This document shows, piece by piece, positions 27,440 through 36,250 of a DNA stretch of 64,000 nt. A program made the translations under genes and the position numbers. The stretch comes from Saccharicrinis sp963666825 (GTDB lineage: Bacteria > Bacteroidota > Bacteroidia > Bacteroidales > Marinilabiliaceae). The DNA is taken from assembly GCA_963666825.2 (NCBI GenBank), contig OY763044.2, positions 6,324,001-6,388,000 of the forward strand, given 5' to 3'. The notes below the pieces were generated by a model that saw only the letters and a program-made list of their open reading frames with translations, ran no database searches and was not told where the DNA came from. Position 1 is the stretch's first letter, and the number at the start of each line of letters is the position of its first letter.

Positions 27440-29056
27440 ATGAGATTTTTACTTAGTATTTTAATTATAGTATTTTTTTCATCGTGTTCCACCTTGATTA
27501 TGAACCATGGATTTAAGGAATACAAATCAGATGTTAATAGAAACGAGGTTTATAAAAGTGCAAATAAATATCAAAAAGATCTTTTATTTCTTGATGATTT
27601 ATGTGTAAACAGTTTCCCGAAAATTGAATCTTCATTTCCTGATAGTTTAAGAACTGAAATAACTGATAGCTTGTATGAATTGCTTTCAATGCCTGTTTCA
27701 GAATCTCAGTTTAGTGGGTACCTGTGTTATTATTTATCGCATTTCAATAATCAGCATACTTCAATTAGAGGGTTAAGTTCTAAAAATATATTTCCGTATG
27801 CATTATTCCCATCCATGGGTAACTGGTATTTGTTAAATATTAACAATGATTATGATTCATTATTGCTAGGTTTAAAAGTAAGCCGGTTTAATGATGAGCC
27901 AATCAAGGAGGTTGAAAACAAATTGTTTAATTATGTATTTGCAGAAAATTATGTATGCAAAAGGAATTTAATTTTTGAATTTACAAGACGACCAGACCTG
28001 TTAAAGCAATTTGGAGTAATTAATCAAATGGACAGTGTCAAAATTACATTTGAGAATAATAAAAGTGTTTGGGTAAAATCGGTTAATAAAACAGAAGATA
28101 TAGACTTTCATTATAAAATGTTTAGTCAAAATCAAGTAACAAAATATAAAGATAAAAATTACAGTATGTCCTATTACCCTCAAAAGGACTTTGCATATTT
28201 TCAATTTAATAGATGTTTTGACCTAATTGATACAAAGGAAACCATGTCTGACTATGTAAAACCATGGATTATTCCTTTTGCCAAATTGTACCTTAACAGA
28301 TTAGTGAAAAAGAAGAAAATCCCAAACAATAACGTTGGATTTAAACTGGATTTTGACAGACCAATATTTAAAGACTATTTAGCACAAACTTTTGATTCTC
28401 TAAACACTTTAGGAATTAACAATCTGATTATTGACTTAAGAAATAATGGAGGAGGAAGCACTTTGTTGTGCTTACAACTTTTATATCATTTGACCGACAG
28501 AGATGATATAAAGGATTTTTCAGAATACTTATATTTATCGGAAGCTTATAAACAACTTCATAAAAAAGAATATAAACGCTTTGTTAAATCATATCAATCA
28601 ACGAATCATAAACTACCTGAAGAAGGAAAACTCTATTCCAATGGATTTCTTAATTGTGATAGCTTGATTTTTGAACAAATCAAAAATATGGAATCTCCAT
28701 ATTATATATCTAGCGATAGAAGTGTTTTTAATGGGAAAATCATTGTTCTTGCAAATTCAAACACAGGTTCAGCAGCAGCATTATTTACAACTATACTGCA
28801 AGACAATAATATTGCAACTGTTATTGGAACAAGTGTTGGTAATAATCCAATTGGAGCAACAAATTATCAGCCTTTCAAGCTGCCGAATTCAAAACTAACA
28901 GGTTCAGTTGCTACTGGATATTTAGTAAGACCAAAACCAGAGAAAGGAATTATTTTTCAACCTGATTACTGGATTGAGAATTCTGTATTAGATATCATGA
29001 ATGGAAATGATAGCTATTTTGAAAAAGCATTGGATTTAATTAATAAAGATAAATAA
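27440..29056 (+). CDS. S41-family (C-terminal processing) peptidase, lipoprotein
   Basis: The 538-residue protein has a lipoprotein signal peptide ending in FFSSC. The C-terminal half carries the S41 fold: NLIIDLRNNGGGSTLLC is the typical strand-turn, and KIIVLANSNTGSAAALF contains the nucleophilic serine region (TGSAAAL). No clear PDZ domain is visible, so it is closer to tail-specific protease relatives in Bacteroidota than to CtpA. It stands alone at the edge of the cassette region. A weak complementarity between GTTACCTGC at 27411 and GCAGGTAATAAC at 29062 hints that it might itself be a cassette. The substrate is unknown. Confidence 0.82.
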   Translation: MRFLLSILIIVFFSSCSTLIMNHGFKEYKSDVNRNEVYKSANKYQKDLLFLDDLCVNSFPKIESSFPDSLRTEITDSLYELLSMPVSESQFSGYLCYYLSHFNNQHTSIRGLSSKNIFPYALFPSMGNWYLLNINNDYDSLLLGLKVSRFNDEPIKEVENKLFNYVFAENYVCKRNLIFEFTRRPDLLKQFGVINQMDSVKITFENNKSVWVKSVNKTEDIDFHYKMFSQNQVTKYKDKNYSMSYYPQKDFAYFQFNRCFDLIDTKETMSDYVKPWIIPFAKLYLNRLVKKKKIPNNNVGFKLDFDRPIFKDYLAQTFDSLNTLGINNLIIDLRNNGGGSTLLCLQLLYHLTDRDDIKDFSEYLYLSEAYKQLHKKEYKRFVKSYQSTNHKLPEEGKLYSNGFLNCDSLIFEQIKNMESPYYISSDRSVFNGKIIVLANSNTGSAAALFTTILQDNNIATVIGTSVGNNPIGATNYQPFKLPNSKLTGSVATGYLVRPKPEKGIIFQPDYWIENSVLDIMNGNDSYFEKALDLINKDK

Positions 29057-29323
29057 TGCCAGCAGGTAATAACTAAGCGTCCTGCCTGTTTGTAAAACAG
29101 AGGCTGGATGCGGTGTTGACGAAAACCGGCCAAAGCGATCTGTATTATGGGGATTGATATATTTTAAGAAGGTCTTTTAGAGAATAATAGATTTCATATT
29201 TAAGGAATAGATTTGTTTTTTATCTTAATATAAGGTTTGCCTAAATGTATTCAGTCCATTCATAGAGACTTTACATTACTAAAATTTAAAATAGGATATA
29301 GCAAAGCTATTCACCATTAGATG
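29057..29323. other. Gap between the S41 gene and the transposase
   Basis: This 267-base stretch has no ORF of note. It contains the possible recombination-site remnant at 29062-29073 and the left copy of an imperfect inverted repeat (gtgttgacgaaaacc, 29113-29127), whose partner is at 31421-31435 beyond the recombinase gene. Confidence 0.5.
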
Positions 29324-30448
29324 TTATTTTAATTTTATCATGTAATTGGCTCCAAGTGGGATTATTAATTTTGGTGGACCTCTAATGTCAAAGCGAGCAA
29401 TAATAACCAGATCTCCAATTTTGCAACATGGACATTTGTTGTGCTTAAGAGGTTCATGTTGAGTTATTACAATTTCTCCCAATTGTTGTTTAGCTAGTTC
29501 ATGGACTTTAAGTTTAATTGCAGAAGATAATATGCCGTAATGCCTGATTCGAACAAATCCTTTGGGTAAAATGTGCATAGCAAAACGTCTGATAAACTCA
29601 GAATTACTTAAGGTTACATCGTATTTTATGCCACCTTTACGATAGTCTTTAGCCGTAAAAGTGACTTTTCTGTTTTCAATATTCTGGATTCGATGGTTTG
29701 AAATAGCAATTTTATGGGTATATCTACCCAAATATTCGATGACTTGTGAAGGACCATAAAAAGGTCGTTTGCAATATACTGTCCATCGTTGATCAAAGAG
29801 CTTTTTATACAAAGGATTTAGTTTGGGTAATTCCTGTCTGAGTTCATTTACAAACTTAGCTCTAAACACTGTAGACATAGCTTTAACAGGGAATAGGAAT
29901 TTACCTTTACCTTTAATGTTTTTCCATTTGTCGCCAGCAGTAATTCCACCCCCAGGAATAATGCAATGCAGGTGAGGATGTAACCAAAGGTTTTGTCCCC
30001 AGGTATGTAAAATGGCTATCATACCTGTTTTAGCACCTAAGAACTTGGGATTGGCAGCAAATGCAGCTATGGTTTCCCATGCAACTTTAAACAATAAGTT
30101 ATAGAGGACTTCAGGAATAAAAACAGCAATTTTATTGAGCTGAGAGGGTAATGTAAATACCACATGGAAATAAGTAGTGTTTAAGAGTTCTTTTTCGCGT
30201 TGACGTATCCACATTTCCTTTTTGTGGCCTTGACATTTAGGACAGTGTCTGTTTCGACAACTGTTATAACTAATATGTATTTTCCCACATTGGGGATTAG
30301 TACATTGGTCAACGTGACCTCCCATCAAATGGGTTCTGCAGGCTTCAATGGCATAAAGAGTCCGAAGTTTCCATGTATTAGAAACCCAATAGTGAAGTCT
30401 GTGATGTTCACAACCAAGCACATGAGCCACTTCAAAGGAAGGCTTCAT
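29324..30448 (-). CDS. IS91-family HUH transposase
   Basis: The 374-residue protein is a rolling-circle transposase. An N-terminal zinc ribbon (CTNPQCGK, then CRNRHCPKC) precedes the HUH metal-binding motif within LHPHLHCIIPGGG. The conserved YLGRYTHKIAISNHRI segment follows with the tyrosine expected to attack DNA. A further CPCC cluster lies near the C-terminus. The length is normal and no internal stop is seen, so it looks functional. Its ATG overlaps the stop of the upstream tyrosine recombinase (ATGA), a pairing found in IS91-like elements of this phylum. Such elements mobilise flanking DNA by one-ended rolling-circle transposition. Confidence 0.92.
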   Translation of the reverse strand: MKPSFEVAHVLGCEHHRLHYWVSNTWKLRTLYAIEACRTHLMGGHVDQCTNPQCGKIHISYNSCRNRHCPKCQGHKKEMWIRQREKELLNTTYFHVVFTLPSQLNKIAVFIPEVLYNLLFKVAWETIAAFAANPKFLGAKTGMIAILHTWGQNLWLHPHLHCIIPGGGITAGDKWKNIKGKGKFLFPVKAMSTVFRAKFVNELRQELPKLNPLYKKLFDQRWTVYCKRPFYGPSQVIEYLGRYTHKIAISNHRIQNIENRKVTFTAKDYRKGGIKYDVTLSNSEFIRRFAMHILPKGFVRIRHYGILSSAIKLKVHELAKQQLGEIVITQHEPLKHNKCPCCKIGDLVIIARFDIRGPPKLIIPLGANYMIKLK

Positions 30449-31358
30449 GACTTTTGTTTTGGAGGGTATAGTTTGTCAAGAGGACAAAATGCCCTGTGTT
30501 TATCCAGTTGGGCAACATGTAAGTATACCATGGTAGTTCTAATGTCCGTATGTCCAAGAAGCTCTTTTAGTGAGATAATGTCAGTGCCCATTTCCAGTAA
30601 ATGAGTAGCGTAAGTATGTCGAAGTACATGTGAAGTAACCCGTTTTTTAATAGCGGTTTTCAAGAGAGCTTGTCTGATGATCCATTGAACACCTGTTTCA
30701 GAAAAGCGCTGAAGTTGTCCCGTATCGGATTTACCATTGAATAACCAATTAAAAGGATGTTCATTTTCAATAAAAACTTTAAGCCCACGACACAGCATAT
30801 TGCCCAAAGGAACGTATCTGTCTTTTTTGCCTTTACCTTCACGTATGTGAAGCATCTGACGGTCAAAATCAATGTCGGGGAGTTGGATATTAAGCAGTTC
30901 GAACCTTCGAAGTCCACAGCCATACAGCAATGCAATGACCAATTTGTGTTTTAATAGATTAGGTGCATTTAATAAAGCTTTAAGTTCATTTTGACTTAAT
31001 ACAACAGGTAATTTTTTGGGGAATTTGAGTTTAGGTAAGAAAATAGAATGTTGTTTAATTCCAAGCACCCGATATGCAAAACGAAGACCATACACAGTAT
31101 GCTTAAAGTAACTTGAAGAAGGAGTCTTGCTTTGGGATTTAAGATATTGCAGATAATCCAGTACTTGTTCCTGATCCAGTTCTGAAGGAGAACAATTAAA
31201 ATGTAATGCCATGGTTGACAAACAACGTGCATAATTAATTAAAGTGCTTTTGCTTTTACCGGATATTTCTATATTTCTTTTTAGTTTAAGAAATAGTTCG
31301 TTAAATTCGGGTACTGTTGAACGTGCCTGATCGATTAGCGTTAATTCTTTTTTTTCAT
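30445..31358 (-). CDS. Tyrosine recombinase of the IS91-like module, start requires a -1 frameshift
   Basis: The recombinase has the complete catalytic set. Arg lies in GLRRFELLN, Lys in GKGKKDRYVPL, His-x-x-Arg in SHVLRHTYATHLLEMG, His in ELLGHTDIRTTM, and Tyr in VYLHV. The ATG-initiated frame (stop at 30445) opens at 31221 and lacks most of the SAM-like N-terminal domain. Upstream the same frame stays open and encodes ELTLIDQARS...KSKSTLINYARCLS, a normal core-binding start. The only good ATG, at 31358, is in another frame and reads ATG AAA AAA AAG AAT TAA. A -1 slip on A_AAA_AAG inside the A8 run (31348-31355) joins the two, giving about 304 residues. This may be programmed or slippage-dependent expression, or a real frameshift lesion. 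Confidence 0.8.
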
Positions 31359-31435
31359 AACTATAATATTTATGGTTAATCTATTAAAGTTACGAAGCTT
31401 ATGTTTTAATAGCTACCGCAGGTTTCGTTCAACAC

Positions 31436-31619
31436 TAAATATAATTAATAGGGCGGTTTGGTGTCATTTGGTAAGTTTGAATGGTGTTTGAGCACCGCCG
31501 AAGTTATTGCTTCGGCTATATTGCAAATAAAAAGTTATACCCAAACTAAAAGCTTCGGCTCTGTAGTGGTCGGAAAGGTTTGCTTTTCAAATAAGCCCTA
31601 CTAAATTATATTTCAAACG
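31436..31619. repeat. attC-like site 0 (right part of a cassette recombination site)
   Basis: This segment has the same layout as the other sites. It contains a GCCGAAG...CTTCGGC hairpin with the outer ggcgg...ccgcc arms, a later AGCTTCGGCT copy, and the terminal AAACGTTA where the next cassette begins. Its left R''-type end is not found, probably because the IS91-like element lies there. It would belong to a cassette now separated from it. Confidence 0.55.
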
Positions 31620-32268
31620 TTATCACCCAACCTTAAATATTTTCGGGCTGTTTTTTGGGAGAATTTTTGAGTAGGTAGGTTGTTGAATCAATTTGCGCCA
31701 CACACGACCAATGCACGGTATAAATCATTAAAGTTGAGTAGGTTCTTTGGTAATTTCGGTTAGGTTCAAGTTTTTGGGTTTAATTAGTTACTCCAGGTTG
31801 TTTTGGTTTTGAACCTTTGGGTGTTTTATAGTGGTCAAGTTTGGCTAAGTTCTTAGGCTAGTTTGGTATGGTTGGTTTTTATGCTCAGAATAAGTTTGGA
31901 GGTTTACGTTCAATTAGCAGCCCAATGCACGTCTCTCGAACGCAAATTTTGGTATAGGTTTGGATATTTAAACTCATGTAAGAAGTTTAGGTGAGGTACC
32001 CTCAAAAATGGTACGTGTTGGTTTTGTAGCTGTATTTTGACAGTGATTTTTGTTTGTTGTAATTTGGAGATGCAGTTGTTTGTACTTGTTTTATAAAAGT
32101 TTAGGTAGTTGGTTGGTTTTCTTGTTCAATAAAAAGGCAGGGTGTAACAAGGCAAAAAAGCCATGTGTATATTGCGTTATTTGATATTTAGTATATAATT
32201 TTTAAGTTTGGTGAGGCTAAATAGACGAAGCAGTGTTTTGGATACACACGTCTTTTTTACCAAACGTT
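31620..32268. repeat. ORF-less cassette, copy 1, with attC-like end 32140-32268
   Basis: The cassette opens after G in GTTATCACCC (31619-31628) and closes with GGGTGTAAC at 32140-32148, the expected complement with one base missing. A roughly 129-base attC-like site ends AAACGTTA. A second, clearly homologous copy lies at 33062-33709. No reading frame of useful length is shared between copies, and the plus strand is rich in G and T. It therefore probably carries an RNA, a promoter or nothing. An inner hairpin catgtgta/tacacacg is visible in the site. Confidence 0.65.
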
Positions 32269-32337
32269 ATAGGCAACTAAAACAAGAACAGCATAAAATT
32301 ATTATTATAAGCTCTTGGCTCATTGTAGAGAGCTTTT

Positions 32338-32889
32338 ATGAACGGATTTGAAAATTTCACAATAAATATGGGACATTACATTCAGTGTATTATTGGAAAA
32401 GACAATGTAATTAATGAACTGACTAATAATTGGATTCATGCCAACAAACTCAGCTTAAAAGAAGAATTTAGTTTAATACCCATGACTGAAGAATTAATAG
32501 ATGATATCAATGAATTAGCTAATTGTGGAAGTGATTTAGCGCATGATGAGTTTGAGATGCTTAGTAAGTCTGTTGAATTGGTATTAAAAGAAATCTCACA
32601 TCTTGGTAAAATTGCATATATCGAAACAGAATACTTTGGAGGTAGTGGTGTTCAATCTGCAATCTCCTATAAAAATGGCAAAATTCAAGACGGACCAAAA
32701 TCTACCAAAACAGAATGGGACAACAATAAACATGAATTTAGGCATACTCCCTGTGGAGTACAAGCCATTAATTCAATTTTATTAGGATTGGGATTACCTG
32801 AAAGAGAAGACAAAGATTCTTTTGATTATTTGGGATTAGGAAATTTTCGTTCAAATGAAAAAATAATAAAAGCCTATAACAATGGCTAA
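32338..32889 (+). CDS. Cassette-borne hypothetical protein
   Basis: The 183-residue cytoplasmic protein is not recognised. It is acidic and alpha-helical in its first 100 residues. A glycine-rich strand region (ETEYFGGSGVQSAISYKNG) and a C-terminal stretch with DSFDYLGLGNFRSNEKI follow. The general style is that of small toxin-immunity proteins, but no family can be named. The gene lies alone in a cassette that begins at 32269. The last codons (gcc tat aac aat ggc taa) form the left end of its attC-like site, so the recombination site writes the C-terminus AYNNG. A start at 32338 fits the cassette start 70 bases upstream. Confidence 0.75.
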   Translation: MNGFENFTINMGHYIQCIIGKDNVINELTNNWIHANKLSLKEEFSLIPMTEELIDDINELANCGSDLAHDEFEMLSKSVELVLKEISHLGKIAYIETEYFGGSGVQSAISYKNGKIQDGPKSTKTEWDNNKHEFRHTPCGVQAINSILLGLGLPEREDKDSFDYLGLGNFRSNEKIIKAYNNG

Positions 32890-33061
32890 TAAAGCATAAG
32901 TGATCCGACTGATTTTGGTTGGTTTGAAGCTTCGGCCATCAGCGCCAAATCGTTGATTTGGCTATTGAAATGAAAAGATAAAAACAAATACAACGTTTTG
33001 GCTTGGTGAAATTTGGAGGTGAGTAAGGTTAAAATCTCACTTACGCTTCATAGCCGTAACG
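32872..33061. repeat. attC-like site 1
   Basis: The site starts with GCCTATAAC (32872-32880), a perfect complement of GTTATAGGC (32268-32276) where this cassette starts. It continues AATGGCTAATAAAGC, contains the hairpin GCCAAATC-G-TTGATTTGGC, and ends ACGCTTCATAGCCGTAACGTTA. Its length is about 190 bases. Confidence 0.7.
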
Positions 33062-33709
33062 TTATCACCCAACCTTAAATATTTTTTGGCTGCTTTTCGG
33101 GAGAATTTTTGAGTAGGTAGGTTGTTGAATCAATTTGCGCCACGCACGGCTAACACACGGCAAAAATTAATATGTAGAGTTGGTTCTTTGGTAATTTTGG
33201 TTGGATTCAGGTTTTGGTGTTTAATTAGTTTCTTCAGGTAGTTTGGGTTTCTAACCTTTGGGTGTTTTGTTTTAGTGTTGTTTGGTTAAGTTGCTTTGGC
33301 TCGTTTGGTATGGTTGTTTTTTATACTTTGCAAAAGTTTGGAAGTTTACGTTCTATTTAGCAGCCATCTTCCTGTCTCTCGAACGCAAATTTTGGTATAG
33401 GTTTGGAAGTTTAAACTCATGTATGAAATTTTGGTTAGGTACCCTCAAAAATGGTCCGTGTTGGTTTTGCAGCTGTATTTTGACACATTTTTTTGTTTGT
33501 TGTAATTTGGAGATGCAGTTGTTTGTAGTTGTTTTATAAAAGTTTATGGAGTTGGTTGGTTCTCTTGGTCAACAAAAAGGCAGGGTGTAACAAGGCAAAA
33601 AAGCCATGTGTAAATTCCGTTATTTGAAATTTAGTATATAATGTATAAGTTTGGTGAGGCTAAATAGAAGAAGCTGTGCTTTGGATACACACGTCTCTTT
33701 TGCCAAACG
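33062..33709. repeat. ORF-less cassette, copy 2, with attC-like end 33583-33709
   Basis: This copy opens at GTTATCACCC (33061-33070) and has GGGTGTAAC at 33583-33591, the same features as the copy at 31620-32268, with scattered substitutions. An 85-codon frame at 33282-33539 is broken in the other copy and is not counted as a gene. Two copies of one cassette in the same array indicate repeated insertion or duplication. Confidence 0.65.
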
Positions 33710-33742
33710 TTGGTACTATTATATGCAATATCGTAGACAAAG

Positions 33743-34501
33743 ATGAAATATTATTATTACATAATTATACTAGTAGTTTTAAGCTGTAATGAACCTAACA
33801 GACGTGTGAAACTTGACTATGGTGATTCAAGGTTTATGGTATTTGACTCGATAACATATAGTTCTTCAATTTCTGATTCAAATTACGTATTTAAAGAAAT
33901 ATTACCTGATGGGGAATATTTTGCATATGACATTGATACTGCTTTATTATTAAACTCTTTAGAAGAAAATTATAGCGTTGAATTAAGAAAATATCTTCGA
34001 AAATATGCCAAGTTCAAGGATGGAAAAAGAATTGGACAATGGAGTGAATGGATTTACTTACCATGGGAAGATTCGACTTTTGTTTCATCAGAGACAACAT
34101 TTGAAAATGGATATTATAAAAGCTTTGTCTCATATCATCCAGGCACTAGCGACACTTTTATGGTTAATATATATCCTGATTCAGCAAAGGATTTTGGTGA
34201 CTGGACAATCTATAAAGAATTTCAAGAAAATAGAATAAATATTGTTGAGGTTATAGACTCATTAAATACCATAGAGAAAATAACAAACAAAAATGGGGAA
34301 TTGCAGACATATTATGAAAATTACATAAGCTCGGATTCTGCTTGTATTTCAGCATTTAATATGAATGGAGACTTAAAGTATAAAGAAATATATACAGACA
34401 TTTCCGAAAATGATTCAGCATCTTTGGTAATATGTGACTCTATTAATACGTTGATATTTAAAGGGGTAGTGAAAACAATAACAGCAACCAACAATAAATA
34501 A
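33743..34501 (+). CDS. Cassette-borne lipoprotein of unknown function
   Basis: The 252-residue product begins with a short hydrophobic signal and the lipobox VVLSC, so it should be a membrane-anchored lipoprotein. The rest is rich in strands, tyrosine and serine. It includes a repeated pattern of the kind GKRIGQWSEW ... FGDWTIYKEF, similar in spirit to MORN or antitoxin-like repeat proteins. I cannot assign a family. It is the only gene of the cassette 33710-34674. Its last codons ACC AAC AAT form the left end of the attC-like site (ACCAAC, matching GTTGGT at the cassette start). Confidence 0.72.
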   Translation: MKYYYYIIILVVLSCNEPNRRVKLDYGDSRFMVFDSITYSSSISDSNYVFKEILPDGEYFAYDIDTALLLNSLEENYSVELRKYLRKYAKFKDGKRIGQWSEWIYLPWEDSTFVSSETTFENGYYKSFVSYHPGTSDTFMVNIYPDSAKDFGDWTIYKEFQENRINIVEVIDSLNTIEKITNKNGELQTYYENYISSDSACISAFNMNGDLKYKEIYTDISENDSASLVICDSINTLIFKGVVKTITATNNK

Positions 34502-34674
34502 AGGGCATAGGCTGTCAGCATAAATTTGGGAGTTTAGCTCATTTAATAAGTTCGCCGAAGCTTTTGCTTCGGCTAGTGAAAAGAATAAATTTATAACCAA
34601 AACAAAAGCTTCGGCTAAGTGGGATTTTGGAGGTTTGTTTTTTTAAATCAGCCTACGACCCCTTATTCAAACCG
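34487..34674. repeat. attC-like site 2
   Basis: The left end ACCAAC (34487-34492) overlaps the end of the lipoprotein gene and complements GTTGGT at 33709. It continues AATAAATAAAGGGCAT, has the strong hairpin GCCGAAGC-TTTT-GCTTCGGC, repeats AGCTTCGGCT further on, and ends CAAACCGTT at the next cassette start. Confidence 0.68.
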
Positions 34675-34710
34675 TTGGTGGTAATTGTTAAAGCAAGAAA
34701 TAAATATTTG

Positions 34711-35223
34711 ATGAAGAAACTTCTTACTAGACTTGGGCTAATATATGAATTTGAATATAGTTTTGAATTATCAGCAGACTCAATTGTAGACTTACTTAAG
34801 AATAGAGAATTAGATAAGGAAACATCATTAATCGAAAGACTCGTTTCTTCGGAAAGTGAATTGACATCAAAATATTTGACTTTTAAGAACTACAATTTCC
34901 AAATCAATAAGAAAGACCTAGTAAATCCATTTTCTAGTAGAGGACAAATTATTGGTGAATTAATACGAATAGAATCAGATAAGACTGTGGTTAAGGGCGA
35001 AGTATCATCTTATTATAAGGAACTTTATATTGTACCAGTTTTTGCCTTATTCATAGGACTATTATGGTCTCCATTTTTTTATCTTGGAACAACTGTTTTT
35101 GAATGGATCATTATTGGTTTGACTGGATTATTAATAATAGCGACAATTCTGGTATTTTATCAGCGATTACATGCAAAGACGTTGAATAAAGATTTTATAA
35201 AGTATCTAAATCGATTGAAATAG
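34711..35223 (+). CDS. Cassette-borne two-helix membrane protein
   Basis: The open frame extends upstream to 34627, but those 28 codons lie inside the preceding attC-like site. The cassette itself starts at 34675, so the ATG at 34711 (MKKLLTRLGLIYEF) is the sensible start and gives a 170-residue protein. It has a soluble N-terminal part rich in helices, and two adjacent membrane helices near the C-terminus (VFALFIGLLWSPFFYLG and WIIIGLTGLLIIATILV) before a basic tail. It matches no family I know. Confidence 0.7.
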   Translation: MKKLLTRLGLIYEFEYSFELSADSIVDLLKNRELDKETSLIERLVSSESELTSKYLTFKNYNFQINKKDLVNPFSSRGQIIGELIRIESDKTVVKGEVSSYYKELYIVPVFALFIGLLWSPFFYLGTTVFEWIIIGLTGLLIIATILVFYQRLHAKTLNKDFIKYLNRLK

Positions 35224-35232
35224 AATTAACAA

Positions 35233-35421
35233 CCACCAACAATCTGGAATAAAGCATGCGGATTCAGCGGTGTTTTGGAGGTTGTGTCGGGAGTTTGACC
35301 ACCGCCAAATCTTTGATTTGGCTTTAAATATGAAAAGATAAAAAACAAATAAAAGCTTTGGCTCTGGAGTAGTCTGGAAGGTTTGGTTGATTAAATCTTC
35401 GCACGCTTCATCCAGCAAACG
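35233..35421. repeat. attC-like site 3
   Basis: CCACCAAC at 35233-35240 complements GTTGGTGG at 34674-34681. Internally it shows outer arms GCGGTG...CACCGC, the hairpin GCCAAATC-TTT-GATTTGGC, and AAATATGAAAAGATAAAAA, shared with site 1. It ends ACGCTTCATCCAGCAAACGTTG. Confidence 0.7.
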
Positions 35422-35462
35422 TTGGGGCTAATTGCAGGGCGACACTACAAAATTGAAACTTT

Positions 35463-36242
35463 ATGAATGAAAAAATAATAAGTATTGCTGTATCTACGGT
35501 ATTAATGTCCTTGATCTTTTGGCTTTTCAGTAAATATTATCCTGTGAAAAAGTCAAAATATCAATCGACAAAACCGATAGGAGAATTAAGAAAGGAATTT
35601 TGGAAATTTGACATCTTGATACTTCTTCTCTTTTTTGTGCTAACTCCGATTTTTGTGATAATAACTTACAAATTATTCGGCTGGATTTCTGATTTTAGAT
35701 TTTCAAAAGCAAGTATCAATGGATATTTATTTATACCTGAGAGAATGATGTGGTTTGTTCCTGCAATATTTGCGGGACTTGGATTATCCGCATTTGTCTT
35801 TCTAAAACTTCAAAAACCAATTCTAAAAGACAGATTTAATGATTACGCAGCTTATTCAAGTCTTAAATATGGATTCGATGCCGATAGAGTATCAAATTTC
35901 ATGATTAAATTTCTAATCGTTTTTGTGACTGCCTTTTTTATTTTGGCAATCAATTATTATGCATATTTCGGCAATGATAAAATTATGATTAGTGATTTCT
36001 TTCAATTGACAGAGTCAAAGTACGAATACAAAGATATTGAGGCAATAAAATCAGTTGATAAACTGATAGCTCCGAATGGTAATGTCGTGATTGATAAACA
36101 TTATATAATTGATTTTTCAGACTCATATAAGTGGAGTTCGAGACAAGGTGGTGATTCAAATTATGAGAAAGACACCGAAATGATTAATTATATTTTGACT
36201 AAAACTGGATTAGAACTTAAATATTTAGAATTTGATAAATAA
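35463..36242 (+). CDS. Cassette-borne membrane protein of unknown function
   Basis: The 259-residue protein has four probable membrane helices: residues about 5-22, 53-77, 97-116 and 148-170. A C-terminal soluble domain of some 90 residues follows with alternating strands and a KHYIIDFSDSYKWSSRQGGD segment. This resembles membrane proteins of small-molecule or stress response annotated only as hypothetical. The family is not recognised. It is the last gene of the array, in the cassette opened by GTTGGGGCT at 35421. Confidence 0.7.
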   Translation: MNEKIISIAVSTVLMSLIFWLFSKYYPVKKSKYQSTKPIGELRKEFWKFDILILLLFFVLTPIFVIITYKLFGWISDFRFSKASINGYLFIPERMMWFVPAIFAGLGLSAFVFLKLQKPILKDRFNDYAAYSSLKYGFDADRVSNFMIKFLIVFVTAFFILAINYYAYFGNDKIMISDFFQLTESKYEYKDIEAIKSVDKLIAPNGNVVIDKHYIIDFSDSYKWSSRQGGDSNYEKDTEMINYILTKTGLELKYLEFDK

Positions 36243-36250
36243 AGCAACAT

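Larger units (their letters stand above)
29113..31435 (-). mobile_element. IS91-like (HUH transposase plus tyrosine recombinase) element
   Basis: The two minus-strand genes, recombinase then transposase, overlap by four bases and form one module. gtgttgacgaaaacc at 29113-29127 and ggtttcgttcaacac at 31421-31435 are near-complementary with single-base indels and bracket both genes, so they are offered as the approximate ends. IS91 elements classically lack strong inverted repeats and use distinct ori and ter ends. The boundaries are therefore tentative while the element itself is not in doubt. On the right it abuts, or has inserted into, an attC-like site of the cassette array. Confidence 0.65.

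Noticed and set aside
30445..31358. Calling the recombinase an integron integrase (IntI)
   Set aside because: It is genetically coupled to an IS91-type transposase, and I could not see the extra IntI-specific segment with confidence.
33282..33539. 85-codon frame on the plus strand inside the ORF-less cassette copy 2
   Set aside because: The homologous copy at 31620-32268 does not keep the frame, and the product is a low-complexity translation of G/T-rich DNA.
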